This document shows, piece after piece, positions 18,601-27,821 of a stretch of 64,000 nt of DNA (its first letter is position 1; each line of letters opens with the position of its first letter). The stretch is from Leptospira fluminis (lineage in GTDB: Bacteria > Spirochaetota > Leptospiria > Leptospirales > Leptospiraceae), in assembly GCF_004771275.1 (NCBI RefSeq), contig NZ_RQEV01000003.1, positions 62,001 through 126,000 on the forward strand, given 5' to 3'. A program made the translations under genes and the position numbers. A model generated the notes under the pieces. That model had not been told where the DNA came from, made no database searches, and saw only the letters and a program-made list of their open reading frames with translations.

Positions 18601-18866
18601 GCGGAGTTATCGGTGGAAACGGACCGTACTTCGACCACGCCTTGGACAGTCAGCAGTACTTCCTCGATCGGATCGACTACGTCCGTCTCCATCACAGAGG
18701 CGTTGGCGCCTTCCAGATTCAAAGTAACGTTGACGACGGGAAAATCCACGTCCGGCATTTGGGAAAGTCCCATCCGGGAGAAACCGATGGATCCCAACAG
18801 GATGATTCCGATCATCATCATCCAGGCGAAGATCGGATTGCGTATGGAAACTTCTGATAATTGCAA
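15630..18866 (-). CDS. RND efflux transporter, HAE1/AcrB type
   Basis: The 1078-residue inner membrane pump has the standard RND layout: a TM near residue 15, a large periplasmic domain, six TMs, and a second half of the same design. The proton-relay aspartates are in GIVVDDAIMVLEN (TM4), as in drug and solvent exporters. Between TM6 and TM7 there is an unusually long charged cytoplasmic insertion (roughly residues 510-570, rich in Lys, Arg and Glu). The start MQLSEVSIRNPIF is typical. The outer membrane channel gene overlaps the 3' end. The missing adaptor must be supplied from elsewhere. Confidence 0.92.
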   Translation of the reverse strand: MQLSEVSIRNPIFAWMMMIGIILLGSIGFSRMGLSQMPDVDFPVVNVTLNLEGANASVMETDVVDPIEEVLLTVQGVVEVRSVSTDNSATITVELELKRDVDVAIQEIQTKIAQVQNKLPDALDPPILMKSNPDDTPIIWVSLTAKGKTEQEKMIFVKTRLKDKFQEIPGVGEIILGGYVDRTINVFLDPIRLTRSELTVNDITNTLSEQNIEVPSGRVENKSSEISLRAVGDVPTVEQFSNIFINSRSGAAMFRPVRLREVAKIEDGLDEIRRISRFNGISAVGLGIKKLKGANAVQVGDLVKKKMQELKPSLPEGYDLSVAADNTTFIRDSVEELIFTLVLSALLTGFVCRLFLGSWSSTWNVLLAIPTSVMGTFLILYFAGFTLNTFTLLGLSLAVGIVVDDAIMVLENISRHREMGKSWFQAALDGASEIRFAALAATLAIIAIFLPVAFMSGIIGRYFLEFGVTVAVAVALSLFEALSFTPMRASRYRERNVATLAAFDGIAKQGKKKTKNLDSDFRTKQESGRWERRIAKAKEILAPISFFKKMDPVIERFLQFCERIYGKALDYVIAFPKTVLLVSTILFLLSLGFMALLKKEFIPPQDMGRFVIRAKMPIGSSIFRTNEAMRKVEEYLISRPEITKYMSNIGGMGGTESNGAMFFVSVKDMGKRPKSKKTGREVTQNEIFAELRKDLKSLVPECKFSVQDLSQRGFSAGRGYPVELVLTGPDWANLAKVSEEIRNRLDEKGILLDIDTDYVAGQPEVRILPNREAAAIRGVSMANIGNTIGPLMGGKKVSRFTENGRSFDVRVKINKEQGEKADIIPNISVRNTYGEFIRLKDVLVLQATNTLKNITRVNRDRTIKIFGNPPVAVGQNKATENAITVAKEILPEGYSVDVTGSAKTAGESAGSLQFALVLGIIMSYMILASQFNSLKQPLYILLAMPFSFSGALIALYFTKQSFNMYSFIGLIMLLGLVKKNSILLVEFVNHVRSTGKGIAESIREGCPVRLRPVLMTSFSSIAAAIPPALALGPGAETRVPMAITILGGLILSTLITFIVVPAAYMLMEKESNDHLARR

Positions 18867-18938
18867 GGGAACCTACCGGTGACGACCTCGGAAAATTAGG
18901 TCTCGATTCAAGAATTAAGACCTCTCTTTTTATCGACG

Positions 18939-19742
18939 GTGCCTGATTTTTTCTTGTTCGCTCAAGGGTCTTCCTATAAGAAAAATCCCGTGTCTTTTCG
19001 ACTTTTAGAACCCGACAAAGGAATTTTCCTCACGGAGACTTCCTCCACCAATTCGCTTTTGAAAGGGAAGGAATTCCCCCCAGGAACCTGGATCCTCGCG
19101 GATTTTCAATCCCGTGGTCGCGGGAGAAAGAATCGGACTTGGTCCGTGATCGGCGACGAACCCTTTCTATTTTCGGGAAAACTCAGGTATAGCGGAGAAC
19201 TCCCTTCTCCCAACTTGGTTTCTCTGTTCGTAGGGGCCTCCGTATCCAAGGCTCTCTTGTCCACCTATCCATCCCTACACTCTTCCGGAAAACTGAAAAT
19301 CAAATGGCCCAACGATATCTTCGTAAACGACAAGAAGGTATGCGGCATTTTGATCGAAACGGAAAAAGAAGGTGAAGAATGGGATTGGATCATAGGGATC
19401 GGGGCCAATCTCTTCGGCAATCGTTCCCCGGAGGAACTCCCCGAGGCGGGCTTCGTAACTTCCCTAGATTCGGAATCCGGTCGACGAAATCGTTTTCTGG
19501 AAACTCTCTTACCCTTAGTCAACGATGCGGTTCTGTCTCTTTCCGACGGAAAAGAATATCTTTCTTTCGTAAACGATAGACTACTTTGGAAAGGACAGAC
19601 AATCTCTTTTAGACAAGACGGAACGGAGCAAACGGGAATGTTATTGGAAGTGGACGCCTCCGGTCGCCTACTAGTGAAAGTGGACTCCGGAAGAATTCTC
19701 GAATTCATTGACACCCCCGAAGATTTCAGGTCCTTGGCTTAA
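18939..19742 (+). CDS. birA: Biotin-[acetyl-CoA-carboxylase] ligase
   Basis: The 267-residue enzyme attaches biotin to carboxylase carrier domains. It shows the biotinyl-AMP loop GRGRKNRTW at 60-68, KWPND at 122-126 and KVCGIL with the conserved lysine near 133, plus a short C-terminal SH3-like domain. The N-terminal DNA-binding domain of E. coli BirA is absent, so this is a class I enzyme without repressor function. The TAA is separated by a single base from the next gene, coaX, so the two are probably one operon, as in several bacteria. Confidence 0.92.
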   Translation: MPDFFLFAQGSSYKKNPVSFRLLEPDKGIFLTETSSTNSLLKGKEFPPGTWILADFQSRGRGRKNRTWSVIGDEPFLFSGKLRYSGELPSPNLVSLFVGASVSKALLSTYPSLHSSGKLKIKWPNDIFVNDKKVCGILIETEKEGEEWDWIIGIGANLFGNRSPEELPEAGFVTSLDSESGRRNRFLETLLPLVNDAVLSLSDGKEYLSFVNDRLLWKGQTISFRQDGTEQTGMLLEVDASGRLLVKVDSGRILEFIDTPEDFRSLA

Positions 19743-19743
19743 A

Positions 19744-20520
19744 ATGATTCTTGTTATAGACGTCGGTAATACGAATACCGTCTTCGGTATTTATCGGGAC
19801 GGTTCCAAAGAACCGATCTTTCATAGAAGAACCGTGACTCGTAGGGATCGCACCTCCGACGAGATGGGGCTTTTTCTCCGCGGCTTTTTACGGGAATTCG
19901 AGATAGATAGTTCGCATATCAAAGGCGGAATTTATTCCTCCGTAGTACCTCAGCTCAATCCGATTTTGGAAAGAATGATCCAGGATTGGTTTAAAATCGA
20001 TCCGATCGGAGTGAATTACAGAATGAAACTTCCATTCGGAATTCTTTATCCTCGACCCTTCGAAATCGGAGCGGACAGATTGGTGAACGCTGCTGCAGTC
20101 GTACAGGATCATCCGGGCAAAAGCATCATCATCGATCTGGGAACCGCGACCACGTTTTGCGTGGTGGACGATGTTCCGAATTACTTGGGTGGGGTGATCG
20201 CTCCGGGTTTGAAAGGATCCATGGACGCTTTGACCAGAAATGCGGCTCAGCTTCCCCCGATCGTTTTCCAGCCTCCGCAGAAGATTTTGGGGGATTCCAC
20301 CATCGAATCCATACAGGCAGGATTTTTCTTCGGCTGGATAGGGTTACTGGACGGGATCATTCAGGAAATCAAAAAGGCCTACGGAAAAGAATACAAAGTG
20401 ATCGGTACCGGAGGATTAGTGACGACCATTCATTCCGCGCATCCCGGTCTCTTCGACAAAATAGAACCGTTGCTCACTCTTCGGGGATTGCAGATTCTTT
20501 ACGACCTGAATCGCTCCTAA
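19744..20520 (+). CDS. coaX: Type III pantothenate kinase
   Basis: The 258-residue protein begins [15 protein letters not shown], the phosphate-binding motif of the ASKHA-fold CoaX family, followed by [10 protein letters not shown] and a DLGTATTFC motif. It phosphorylates pantothenate, the first step of coenzyme A synthesis. The ATG at 19744 was chosen over an upstream in-frame ATG at 19708 inside birA because the family starts exactly here and it directly follows the birA stop. Confidence 0.95.
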   Translation: MILVIDVGNTNTVFGIYRDGSKEPIFHRRTVTRRDRTSDEMGLFLRGFLREFEIDSSHIKGGIYSSVVPQLNPILERMIQDWFKIDPIGVNYRMKLPFGILYPRPFEIGADRLVNAAAVVQDHPGKSIIIDLGTATTFCVVDDVPNYLGGVIAPGLKGSMDALTRNAAQLPPIVFQPPQKILGDSTIESIQAGFFFGWIGLLDGIIQEIKKAYGKEYKVIGTGGLVTTIHSAHPGLFDKIEPLLTLRGLQILYDLNRS

Positions 20521-20729
20521 CGAAACCGTGGCGGCTTAAACGCGATCGAATTCTATGTCGCTTATTAAAAGAGCAAGCGGGTCGATCGAAACTCCAAAAG
20601 TAGCATATTTTCTTCGTTAGGCGAAATTTCAAACGGGATCTATTTATGAAAGTATAATCCTTTTTGGATTGCCAGTCCCCCTTAAAACAACTACACTTAA
20701 CGGAAATTCCTTCCTTAAGGCGGGTATCT

Positions 20730-21845
20730 ATGCGAAACGCGATCCGTAAGAAAGTAGAAACCCTTTTTTCCTCGGCAGGAGTCTCTTTCGTAGGGAATTC
20801 CCCTTGGGACTTGAAAATCAAAAACGACTCGTTTTATGAAAGGGTGGCCGCAAAAGGATCCCTGGGCTTCGGAGAAGCCTACATGGACGGATGGTTCGAG
20901 AGCGAAAAGTTGGACCAGACGATTTACAAAGTCGTAAAAGCCGGCTTGGAACGAAAGGGGGGAAAATCCTGGAGGGATCTGCTTCTCTTCGTTCTTTCCC
21001 GCTTGATCAACCAGCAGGACAGAAGCAGAGCCTTCGAAGTCGGAGAAAGGCATTACGATATCGGAAACGATCTTTTCCAAGAAATGCTGGATCCCGAGCT
21101 CGTGTATTCCTGCGCTTATTGGAAAAAAGCCAAGAATCTCGCGGAAGCCCAAATCAACAAATTAGATCTGATCTGCAGAAAAATTAAGTTAAAACCGGGA
21201 ATGAAGATCCTGGATATCGGCTGCGGTTGGGGAGGATTTGCCCGCTATGCCGCAAAACGATACGGAGCAAACGTCGTAGGGATCAGCGTGTCGAAGGAAC
21301 AATTGTCCTTGGCCACGGACCTATCCAAAGGACTGAACATCGAATACCGGCTCCAGGATTACCGCGCGGTAAACGAATCCTTCGATCGGATCGTTTCCAT
21401 AGGACAGATGGAACACGTGGGTTTCAAGAATTATGCCACCTATATGAAAATTGCCTACCGATGCTTGAAAGAAGGCGGATTATTTCTATTGCATACCATC
21501 GGTTCCAACGACACTTCCAGAGTCGGCGACGCATGGATCGAAAAGTACATCTTTCCGAATTCCCTACTCCCTTCGTCCGCACAACTAACTAAAGCGGCGG
21601 AGAAATTATTCGTGCTGGAAGACCTTCAGAATTTCGGAAGCTATTACGATCAGACCTTGATGGCTTGGTACAATAATTTCGAAAAATCCTGGAAAAAGCT
21701 CGGTAGTAAATACGGAGAAAGATTTTATAGAATGTGGAAATTCTATCTCTTAGCCTGCGCCGGCGCATTTCGTGCCAGGAAATTACAACTTTGGCAGTTC
21801 GTGTTTTCCAAAGATATGGAAGGGGTCTACGAAGGTGTCCGTTAA
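20730..21845 (+). CDS. cfa: Cyclopropane-fatty-acyl-phospholipid synthase family methyltransferase
   Basis: The 371-residue protein has the CFA synthase signatures: HYDIGND at 108-114, the S-adenosylmethionine loop DIGCGWGG at 162-169, and the QMEHVG segment. It would transfer a methylene group to unsaturated acyl chains of membrane phospholipids. The ATG at 20730 follows AAGGCGGG at good spacing; an in-frame TTG at 20664 would add 22 residues without family support. The 209-base gap after coaX holds no gene I recognise. Confidence 0.88.
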   Translation: MRNAIRKKVETLFSSAGVSFVGNSPWDLKIKNDSFYERVAAKGSLGFGEAYMDGWFESEKLDQTIYKVVKAGLERKGGKSWRDLLLFVLSRLINQQDRSRAFEVGERHYDIGNDLFQEMLDPELVYSCAYWKKAKNLAEAQINKLDLICRKIKLKPGMKILDIGCGWGGFARYAAKRYGANVVGISVSKEQLSLATDLSKGLNIEYRLQDYRAVNESFDRIVSIGQMEHVGFKNYATYMKIAYRCLKEGGLFLLHTIGSNDTSRVGDAWIEKYIFPNSLLPSSAQLTKAAEKLFVLEDLQNFGSYYDQTLMAWYNNFEKSWKKLGSKYGERFYRMWKFYLLACAGAFRARKLQLWQFVFSKDMEGVYEGVR

Positions 21846-21883
21846 AGCCCCAGCCTCTTTCCCTTGCGAAGGATGTCGATCTC

Positions 21884-22366
21884 TCAGAGACCGACGGAAC
21901 TAGACATCGCAAAACCGACATAAGCCGAGGCCATGGCATCCCAGGAATCGTCGTGGCCGGTCAGTTCCGCTAGTCCGAGAAGCAATTTCAGAGCAGTCTT
22001 GATTTCCTTCTTATCGGCGACTCCGCTGCCTGTGGTTCCTTTTTTGATCTGAGAAGCCGTAGGCTCCACGAAAGGTATATTATGTTCTCCTAATGTAAGA
22101 AGAACGACCCCTCTGGATTCGTACACTTTCGCAGCCGTGGTCCGGTTCTTTGCAAAGAAAAGATCCTCCACGCAGGCCAGATCCGGATGAAATTCGTCCA
22201 GGATAGCTTCGAGCTGGCGGCGGATCGCGATCAGATTTATTGGACTTTTGGTCCCCGGGGGGACTTCTATCGTTCCGTACGTGCGGACATGAATTCTGGA
22301 CGATTCCTTCTCCAACACGGCATAACCCATGCGATGGGAACCGGGATCGATTCCGAGCACTTTCAT
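21884..22366 (-). CDS. ruvC: Holliday junction resolvase RuvC
   Basis: The 160-residue nuclease resolves Holliday junctions with RuvAB. The acidic catalytic residues are visible: Asp7 in GIDPG, Glu67 in VEDLFF, and Asp140/Asp143 in [12 protein letters not shown]. Its length is typical. The yebC gene ends 39 bases upstream on the same strand, the usual yebC-ruvC pairing. It converges with cfa. Confidence 0.95.
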   Translation of the reverse strand: MKVLGIDPGSHRMGYAVLEKESSRIHVRTYGTIEVPPGTKSPINLIAIRRQLEAILDEFHPDLACVEDLFFAKNRTTAAKVYESRGVVLLTLGEHNIPFVEPTASQIKKGTTGSGVADKKEIKTALKLLLGLAELTGHDDSWDAMASAYVGFAMSSSVGL

Positions 22367-22405
22367 TTTAAGAAGCGGAAAGGAAAAATCCGCATCGGAA
22401 ACGTT

Positions 22406-23155
22406 CTATTCATACTCCTTCTCCAACTCGGCCGACAGTTCGAAGTTGGAGTTGACGCTTTGCACGTCGTCGTGGGTTTCCAAGTTATCGATCAATTTCA
22501 TCGTTTTATCCGCGAGATCCTTATCGGAAACTTCGGTGGTAACGAGGGGAACGAATTTGATCTCGGATTCGTCCGTCTTGATTCCTTTGTTGTTAAGCGC
22601 AGTCTGCACCGCTTCGTACTCTTCCGGAGCCGTGACTACGCGAAAGACCTCCCCTTCGTTCTGAACGTCCTCCGCTCCGGCTCCTACGGCCAAATCCACC
22701 AGTTCCTCCTCGGAAACCTGTTCGGAAGGCACGATGATGATTCCCTTTCTCTCGAAGAGTCTACTGACACTGCCGGTTGTGGCGAGGGAACCGCCCAACT
22801 TGGTCAGGATACTTTTGATTTCCGGAGTCGTGCGGGATTTTTTATCCGTAACCGCTTCCACCATGATCGCGATCCCTCCGGGGCCGAAGCATTCGTATAA
22901 ACATTCCTCGTATACGATCCCTTCCAATTCCCCGGTTCCCTTTTTGATCGCTCTTTCGATATTGTCCTTCGGCATATTGGCCGACTTCGCCTTTAGGACG
23001 GCAAGACGCAGACGGGGATTCCCTTCCTGGTCCGATCCGCCCATTCTGGCGGCGACCGTGATCTCCTTCACTATTTTGGTAAAGACGGCACCTCTTTTGG
23101 AGTCGATTGCGTCCTTTTTACGTTTGATCGTAGCCCACTTACTATGACCGGACAT
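22406..23155 (-). CDS. yebC: YebC/PmpR family protein (TACO1-like)
   Basis: The 249-residue protein starts [14 protein letters not shown] and contains [15 protein letters not shown] and [14 protein letters not shown], which identify the family at once. Members are described as transcriptional regulators and, more recently, as ribosome-associated factors that help translate proline stretches. It lies upstream of ruvC in the same transcript. Confidence 0.95.
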   Translation of the reverse strand: MSGHSKWATIKRKKDAIDSKRGAVFTKIVKEITVAARMGGSDQEGNPRLRLAVLKAKSANMPKDNIERAIKKGTGELEGIVYEECLYECFGPGGIAIMVEAVTDKKSRTTPEIKSILTKLGGSLATTGSVSRLFERKGIIIVPSEQVSEEELVDLAVGAGAEDVQNEGEVFRVVTAPEEYEAVQTALNNKGIKTDESEIKFVPLVTTEVSDKDLADKTMKLIDNLETHDDVQSVNSNFELSAELEKEYE

Positions 23156-23335
23156 CGGCTAGTTCCCCTTTTTTGGATTGAGAATCGGTTCGTTAAATGA
23201 TTCGATGAAAACCTAGTTTCAAAACCTTTTTTTCAACAAATCTCCGTTTTTCAACCTTGTCCATCTTTTTTGGGCTCGGATCTTTCCGGAGGAAAAGGTT
23301 GGCGAACTATATTCGTATAAGAGAGAATCGTTTTT

Positions 23336-23929
23336 GTGAAACAAAACAAATCCGCCTTGTTCCGGAAACTTTTTCTACGGGGAATTTCCCTCCTCATTTT
23401 GGTCCAATTTTTTGCGGTTTGCGATAGAAACCAAGACGGCGACAAAAAGGAAATCCTATCCAAGTTATTCGATGAGTTGCAAGCGGAGTTATCAAAAGAA
23501 CTCCGATCTTCGATCCGGACCCGAGGGTTGGCCGATTCGATTTCCATTTGCAAAACCCTTTCTCCTTCCAAAGAAAAGGAGATCGGCGATCGCTACCCGG
23601 GCTTACGGATCCGAAGAGTCTCGGAAAAAAACCGCAACCCGCAACATTCTCCCGACGATTGGGAGAAGCAGGTGTTCGCCGACTGGAAAAAATTCGCGGA
23701 AACCGGCAGGCCTCCGTATTCCTTCTTCGAAAGCACTCAGAACGAACTTCGTGCGATGCGACCGATTTCGATCTCGGACGAAACCTGTCTCAAATGCCAC
23801 GGTCCGACGGAAAAAATCGACGGTAAGACGCTGGCTAAGATCCGCGAATCGTATCCTAACGATGCGGCGGTGAATTATAAGATGGGAGACCTAAGAGGCG
23901 CATTCTCCGCTACTTGGAAGCGATTCTAG
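23336..23929 (+). CDS. Tll0287-like (DUF3365) haem-domain lipoprotein
   Basis: The 197-residue protein has a hydrophobic leader ending LVQFFAVC (Cys29, likely lipidated) and a DUF3365/Tll0287-like domain with a single haem-c site CLKCHG (Cys151, Cys154, His155). Such domains bind one haem and may sense redox state or small ligands, or act as electron carriers. It begins with GTG. The gene is divergent from yebC and converges with the 7TMR-DISM phosphatase gene. Outside the haem site I cannot say which partner it serves. Confidence 0.8.
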   Translation: MKQNKSALFRKLFLRGISLLILVQFFAVCDRNQDGDKKEILSKLFDELQAELSKELRSSIRTRGLADSISICKTLSPSKEKEIGDRYPGLRIRRVSEKNRNPQHSPDDWEKQVFADWKKFAETGRPPYSFFESTQNELRAMRPISISDETCLKCHGPTEKIDGKTLAKIRESYPNDAAVNYKMGDLRGAFSATWKRF

Positions 23930-23954
23930 TTCCCGCATACGGATTCGATTGCAC

Positions 23955-26432
23955 CTAACGCATCTCCGCAAGCAGAGCCTGAGCTTTTACATGCTCCCGA
24001 TTTCTTAGGGTCAATCTTTCGCATAATTCCGTCGCCTTTTGGATTTCTCCCGACATCTTATATCCGTACGCGGCATAATAGAAATGTTCGAGAGAAGAAG
24101 GGAAACGGGAAATATAGGATTCCAGATAGGAAGCGGCTTTTAAAAAAGCCCTTTCCTTTAGGAATTGTTCCCCCAGGAGTCTCAGTAAATTTCCGTCGTA
24201 AGGAAAGGATTCGAACGCCTTTTCCAAAAGAGATAGGCCTTCCTTTCTGTTCCCCGATTTCAGAAGACTTTTTCCGTTCATAAATAATTCATAATATTCT
24301 CTGGAAACCTTGGGCCGGGAACCGTCCTTTTCGCCGGTATATTCCAGTCTGAGCAGAGTAAAATCGTCGTACAATTCCCCTTTGGAAATCAGGAATTGGA
24401 AGATTTTCTCGGGATGACCTTCTCCGTCCTCCACTACGGATAAAATCTGCTCCGTATCCTCGTTGATGAACCAGTCTCCGGATCTTCCCAACATTTTCAG
24501 ATCGTCTTTTCCGTCGGATCCGATAAAGATCACGTCCTTCGGAAAGAGTTCGAAGGTCTGAACGAGTAGATTTTTTTCGTTATCCGGCGTCCCGAACTTG
24601 CGACAAGTCAGGGAATCCTCGATAAAAGAAGCTCGGCCGTCCCGGTACAGGATCGTCCAAGGATGCTCGGCGTTGATATAATACAAAAACCCCGTTTCGT
24701 CGTCCAACAAGCCGATCACGGCGGAAACGTACATGGATCCGTCAAAAGATTCGTATACTTGCTGTAGTTCCGTAAAAACCTGTTTGAGCCATTGCTCCGG
24801 AGAAGCTTCCTTTTCCCTAGCCGTTTTGGACCGGGTCAAAATCGCTCGGAATACGGATCCTAAAACCAAAGCGCCGCCCGCGCCTTGGATGGATTTTCCC
24901 ATGGCGTCTCCGTTTAAAAAAACGGTATATTGTCTACCCCGCAACTCCAGATTTCCGGAGACGCAGATATCCCCTCCGATCTCGTAATTCTTCGATCTGA
25001 ACTCGAAGGTTTTCTTCTGCTTTATATAAAAATCCGTCCGGACCTTAGGACTTTTGTTTTCGTTTACGGCCAAGGGATTGATGAGAAGAGCGGTGAGAAA
25101 ATAATCTCCGTCCTGTTGGACCTTCAGTTTACGCATCTGGTCCAAGGTTTGGTTCAGTTCGAGGGTGCGTTCTTCTATCTTCTTTTCGAGGGAACCGTTG
25201 AGCTCTTCCACTTCTTCGTTCAGTCGTACGAACTTATTGGCGAGGATGGTCGCCAGACTCAAGACGAAGAATACGAAGGAATATCCGACGAGCCGCGGAA
25301 AGACAAAGACTCCCCTATCCGTAAGTATATCCACGACGGTGGCCGCGAGAACCAAGCCCATTCCGGAAAGGACGAGTATTGCGTCCCGATTCTGTTTCCG
25401 AATTTCCCGGTACAGCCAGAAGAACGCGAACGCGACGTACCCGATCCAGATCGGCTGCACGATATTCTGATTTACAAACATGTAATGCTTCACGTCTCCA
25501 GTCGAAAGAATAAAGATCGCCGACAGGAAACACAAAGCGTCTAGAACATGCAGGATCTTCGTTCGAGGTGCGCGAAAATACGTCCGTAAAAAATGACAGA
25601 AAAGCGGGACCGTAAAAATCAGCACGAGATATTCCGTCTTTTTCAGGACGAAGAAGGATATTCCCAGATCATACTTGGTCTGATTTCGTAAAAATTGATA
25701 GATTACAAGCAGGAGCGTAAAAGCGGAAAAATATAGGTTCTCCGATTCCTTTCTCCTCCTGATGAACAAAAAAGTGAAATACACTCCGACGGTGAAGTAA
25801 ATCGTTAAGAGAAGTAACTTTAAATATTCCTCGCGATCAAATCCGGCTCGGATCAAATCGCTAGGACCGATTTCGACCCGATCCCCTGTGATCCCTATGT
25901 CGTTCGGAAAATACTTCTCTACTTTCACCAGCAGTACGTGGGTGGATCCCGATTCGGTAAGATTCTCCGGGATCTCGTAGATTCGGACCTTATCGTAGAC
26001 CTGCGGCTTTTCCGAGCCGAAATCTCCCGACTTTCCGATCCTGTGTCCGTCCCAATACGCCTCGTCGCGGTCCGAGATTATCCCGAGACGGATCGAAATC
26101 TGATCCGCTTTTTCCTTCTTTCCGATTCGGATCGTTTTCGCGATCCAGATTCGGGAAACTTTCGAGTTTGAGTCCGATCTATTTTTCAAATAATTTCCCG
26201 GAACGGAATATCCCTCCCAGTCGGAGAAAGGATTTTCCCCGTTTCTAACCGATTGGTAGATTTTTTCGGGATCCAAATCTTCGGACGTCACCTTCCAGTC
26301 GGATCCGTCCAAGGAACGGACCACGGAAAGATCGTCGATTTCGAAATCGGTTCCGTCCTTCGCAGCCAAAGGAAGAACGATGATAAGAAAGCAGAACCAA
26401 GCGAACCTAAGTGGGAATTTCATCCCGAACAT
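23955..26432 (-). CDS. 7TMR-DISM / SpoIIE-PP2C phosphatase with TPR repeats
   Basis: The 825-residue signalling protein has a signal peptide, an extracytoplasmic beta-sandwich (7TMR-DISM extracellular 2-like, about 30-190), seven membrane helices (about 200-405), a coiled coil (about 405-440), a SpoIIE/PP2C phosphatase domain (about 470-690, with EIGGDICVS, NGDAMGKSIQGAGGA and LYDDFTLL supplying the metal-binding aspartates) and C-terminal TPR-like repeats (700-825). It should dephosphorylate an anti-sigma-factor antagonist in response to an external ligand. No partner switch genes are adjacent. Met4 is an alternative start. Confidence 0.9.
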   Translation of the reverse strand: MFGMKFPLRFAWFCFLIIVLPLAAKDGTDFEIDDLSVVRSLDGSDWKVTSEDLDPEKIYQSVRNGENPFSDWEGYSVPGNYLKNRSDSNSKVSRIWIAKTIRIGKKEKADQISIRLGIISDRDEAYWDGHRIGKSGDFGSEKPQVYDKVRIYEIPENLTESGSTHVLLVKVEKYFPNDIGITGDRVEIGPSDLIRAGFDREEYLKLLLLTIYFTVGVYFTFLFIRRRKESENLYFSAFTLLLVIYQFLRNQTKYDLGISFFVLKKTEYLVLIFTVPLFCHFLRTYFRAPRTKILHVLDALCFLSAIFILSTGDVKHYMFVNQNIVQPIWIGYVAFAFFWLYREIRKQNRDAILVLSGMGLVLAATVVDILTDRGVFVFPRLVGYSFVFFVLSLATILANKFVRLNEEVEELNGSLEKKIEERTLELNQTLDQMRKLKVQQDGDYFLTALLINPLAVNENKSPKVRTDFYIKQKKTFEFRSKNYEIGGDICVSGNLELRGRQYTVFLNGDAMGKSIQGAGGALVLGSVFRAILTRSKTAREKEASPEQWLKQVFTELQQVYESFDGSMYVSAVIGLLDDETGFLYYINAEHPWTILYRDGRASFIEDSLTCRKFGTPDNEKNLLVQTFELFPKDVIFIGSDGKDDLKMLGRSGDWFINEDTEQILSVVEDGEGHPEKIFQFLISKGELYDDFTLLRLEYTGEKDGSRPKVSREYYELFMNGKSLLKSGNRKEGLSLLEKAFESFPYDGNLLRLLGEQFLKERAFLKAASYLESYISRFPSSLEHFYYAAYGYKMSGEIQKATELCERLTLRNREHVKAQALLAEMR

Positions 26433-26641
26433 CCTTCTCGAGTATTTTCGAAACTAAACGGGGATCGCTTCGGTTATTTAACTTGTGGCATGGAATCAAT
26501 ACGGTTTCTCAGTCCTTCATGTCGGTCGAGAATAAAACTCCGATGGCGAATAACAATTGTGTGTCGGAGGAAAATCGAGCGCCGGATCCTTTCATTTGGA
26601 ATAAAACTAAAATGAAAAATAGAATGCGATTGCCGCTTCGC

Positions 26642-27139
26642 TTATCTTTTTTCCAAAGATTGGGACAATTCCTTTAGGATCTGGTGAATGGTGCCCGTGT
26701 ATCCGAAAAAAAAGCGGGCCAAAAATCGGAAGATCGGATTCCAAATCTTTCCCCTTTCCCGAATCCGGACTCGGGTGAGATGCGGACCCAATTTCAGAAA
26801 ATGGTAATCCCAAACCCCTTCATAGGGAAGCCCTTCGCTCAGGATTTTTACGACCAGCGAAGAAGGTCGGTCTTCCGATTCGAAGCAATAACGGATATGG
26901 TGTCCGTGAGAATCCTTTTCCAACCAAACGGTTTCGCTTTCCTTCAGCACGGAGCGTACTCCCGATCTCCAGCGAGGGTATTCTTCCGGATTGCGGATAA
27001 CGGCGAACACTTCCTCTATCGAGGCGGGAATTTCTCTTTCCCCCTCCGCTTCGTGTTCTTTCGGAAGTCCGAATCCGATACATACTACCGCGAGTACGAA
27101 CAGAAAGAAGACGCCCGTCGAAATCCCTAACCAAAACAT
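26642..27139 (-). CDS. SRPBCC (START/polyketide-cyclase-like) family protein with N-terminal anchor
   Basis: The 165-residue protein has an N-terminal hydrophobic helix (about 3-26) and an SRPBCC domain that starts EREIPASIEEVFAVIRNPEEYPRWRSGV, a hallmark of the fold. Such domains bind lipids or other hydrophobic ligands. The gene is monocistronic; a TGTCAA/TTGACA inverted repeat lies about 105 bases upstream. The ligand is unknown. Confidence 0.75.
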   Translation of the reverse strand: MFWLGISTGVFFLFVLAVVCIGFGLPKEHEAEGEREIPASIEEVFAVIRNPEEYPRWRSGVRSVLKESETVWLEKDSHGHHIRYCFESEDRPSSLVVKILSEGLPYEGVWDYHFLKLGPHLTRVRIRERGKIWNPIFRFLARFFFGYTGTIHQILKELSQSLEKR

Positions 27140-27244
27140 AAACGGTTCAAATCGTCCGTTTCAACCAAGGTCGCACAACCGATTTTTGACGGTCGGATAA
27201 AAATTTACCGATTTTGACGAAAGAAAAAATAAGATCGCAAAATA

Positions 27245-27260
27245 TGTCAAAACATTGACA
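27245..27260. promoter_or_regulatory. Inverted repeat TGTCAA-N4-TTGACA
   Basis: A perfect 6-bp inverted repeat with a four-base spacer lies upstream of the SRPBCC gene. TTGACA also fits a -35 element on either strand, so promoter or operator are both possible. Confidence 0.4.
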
Positions 27261-27305
27261 AAAACAAATCGACTTAGATTGGCTTGGTCCCAACGGAAAG
27301 CAAGA

Positions 27306-27329
27306 AGCCCGAACGGAAGAAACCGGGCT
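27306..27329 (-). terminator. Hairpin after the symporter-DUF2283 transcript
   Basis: AGCCCG (27306-27311) pairs with CGGGCT (27324-27329) around a 12-base loop. On the minus strand a moderately T-rich stretch (TCTTGCTTTCC) follows. It is almost 300 bases past the DUF2283 stop, so the assignment is tentative. Confidence 0.45.
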
Positions 27330-27618
27330 AAAGGGTTCGAGAACGAGTCAATTTCTTTCGGATGAAACGCGGCTTTTGATAACTACGCAAGAATAACGAT
27401 ATATTCCGAAGTTGGAATTCTGTTTTTATTCTCGCGGTATTTTTCTTATGAGTTCAACAGATCTTATTTTATTTCCGTCGGATACCAAATTGCGAATCCA
27501 AAAGACGGAACATTCAATCCTTACGCTTTATTACTCGAATTGAACGCGTATTTTTAAATCCGCAAGGGATCGACGCGTAGCCAGCAGACGAAGGTGTGTT
27601 TACAAACAAAATCCGTAA

Positions 27619-27819
27619 CTAAGGTTTCGCTGTCTCAAAAAGAAACGTGGAAAGATCCACATACTTGGACGCGTTACCATGAATATCGATTCCGACTGGC
27701 TTTCCGTTCTCATCCAAATCTACGTTTAAGTCTGCATTAACTTCCTTCGTTTCTACTGATCGGCGATCAGATAAGTCAATGTAGATGGAATCAGTTTCTG
27801 GGTAATGCGTAATTCTCAT
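27619..27819 (-). CDS. DUF2283 family protein
   Basis: The 66-residue protein begins MRITHYPETDSIYIDL and contains DLNVDLDENGKPVGIDI, typical of DUF2283. AAGGA precedes the ATG at proper spacing, and the start is two bases past the stop of the symporter gene, so translation is probably coupled. DUF2283 genes are often paired with a DUF4258 gene in putative toxin-antitoxin-like pairs; no such partner is visible here. Function unknown. Confidence 0.8.
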   Translation of the reverse strand: MRITHYPETDSIYIDLSDRRSVETKEVNADLNVDLDENGKPVGIDIHGNASKYVDLSTFLFETAKP

Positions 27820-27821
27820 TT

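Larger units (their letters stand above)
27140..27618. other. 479-base intergenic region, no convincing gene
   Basis: It holds the promoter side of the SRPBCC gene with an inverted repeat at 27245-27260, and the presumed terminator of the symporter-DUF2283 transcript at 27306-27329. The rest (27330-27618) is A+T-rich without a supported reading frame; a 31-codon frame starting near 27450 has no ribosome binding site. Confidence 0.6.

Noticed and set aside
17413..18882. A 489-codon plus-strand frame opposite the first RND gene
   Set aside because: The antisense frame is long because of codon usage on the opposite strand; translation is Ser/Thr/Arg-rich with no domain, and the RND protein is certain.
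27450..27545. A 31-codon plus-strand frame (MSSTDLILFPSD...) in the 27140-27618 gap
   Set aside because: There is no ribosome binding site or promoter, and the peptide is not recognisable.
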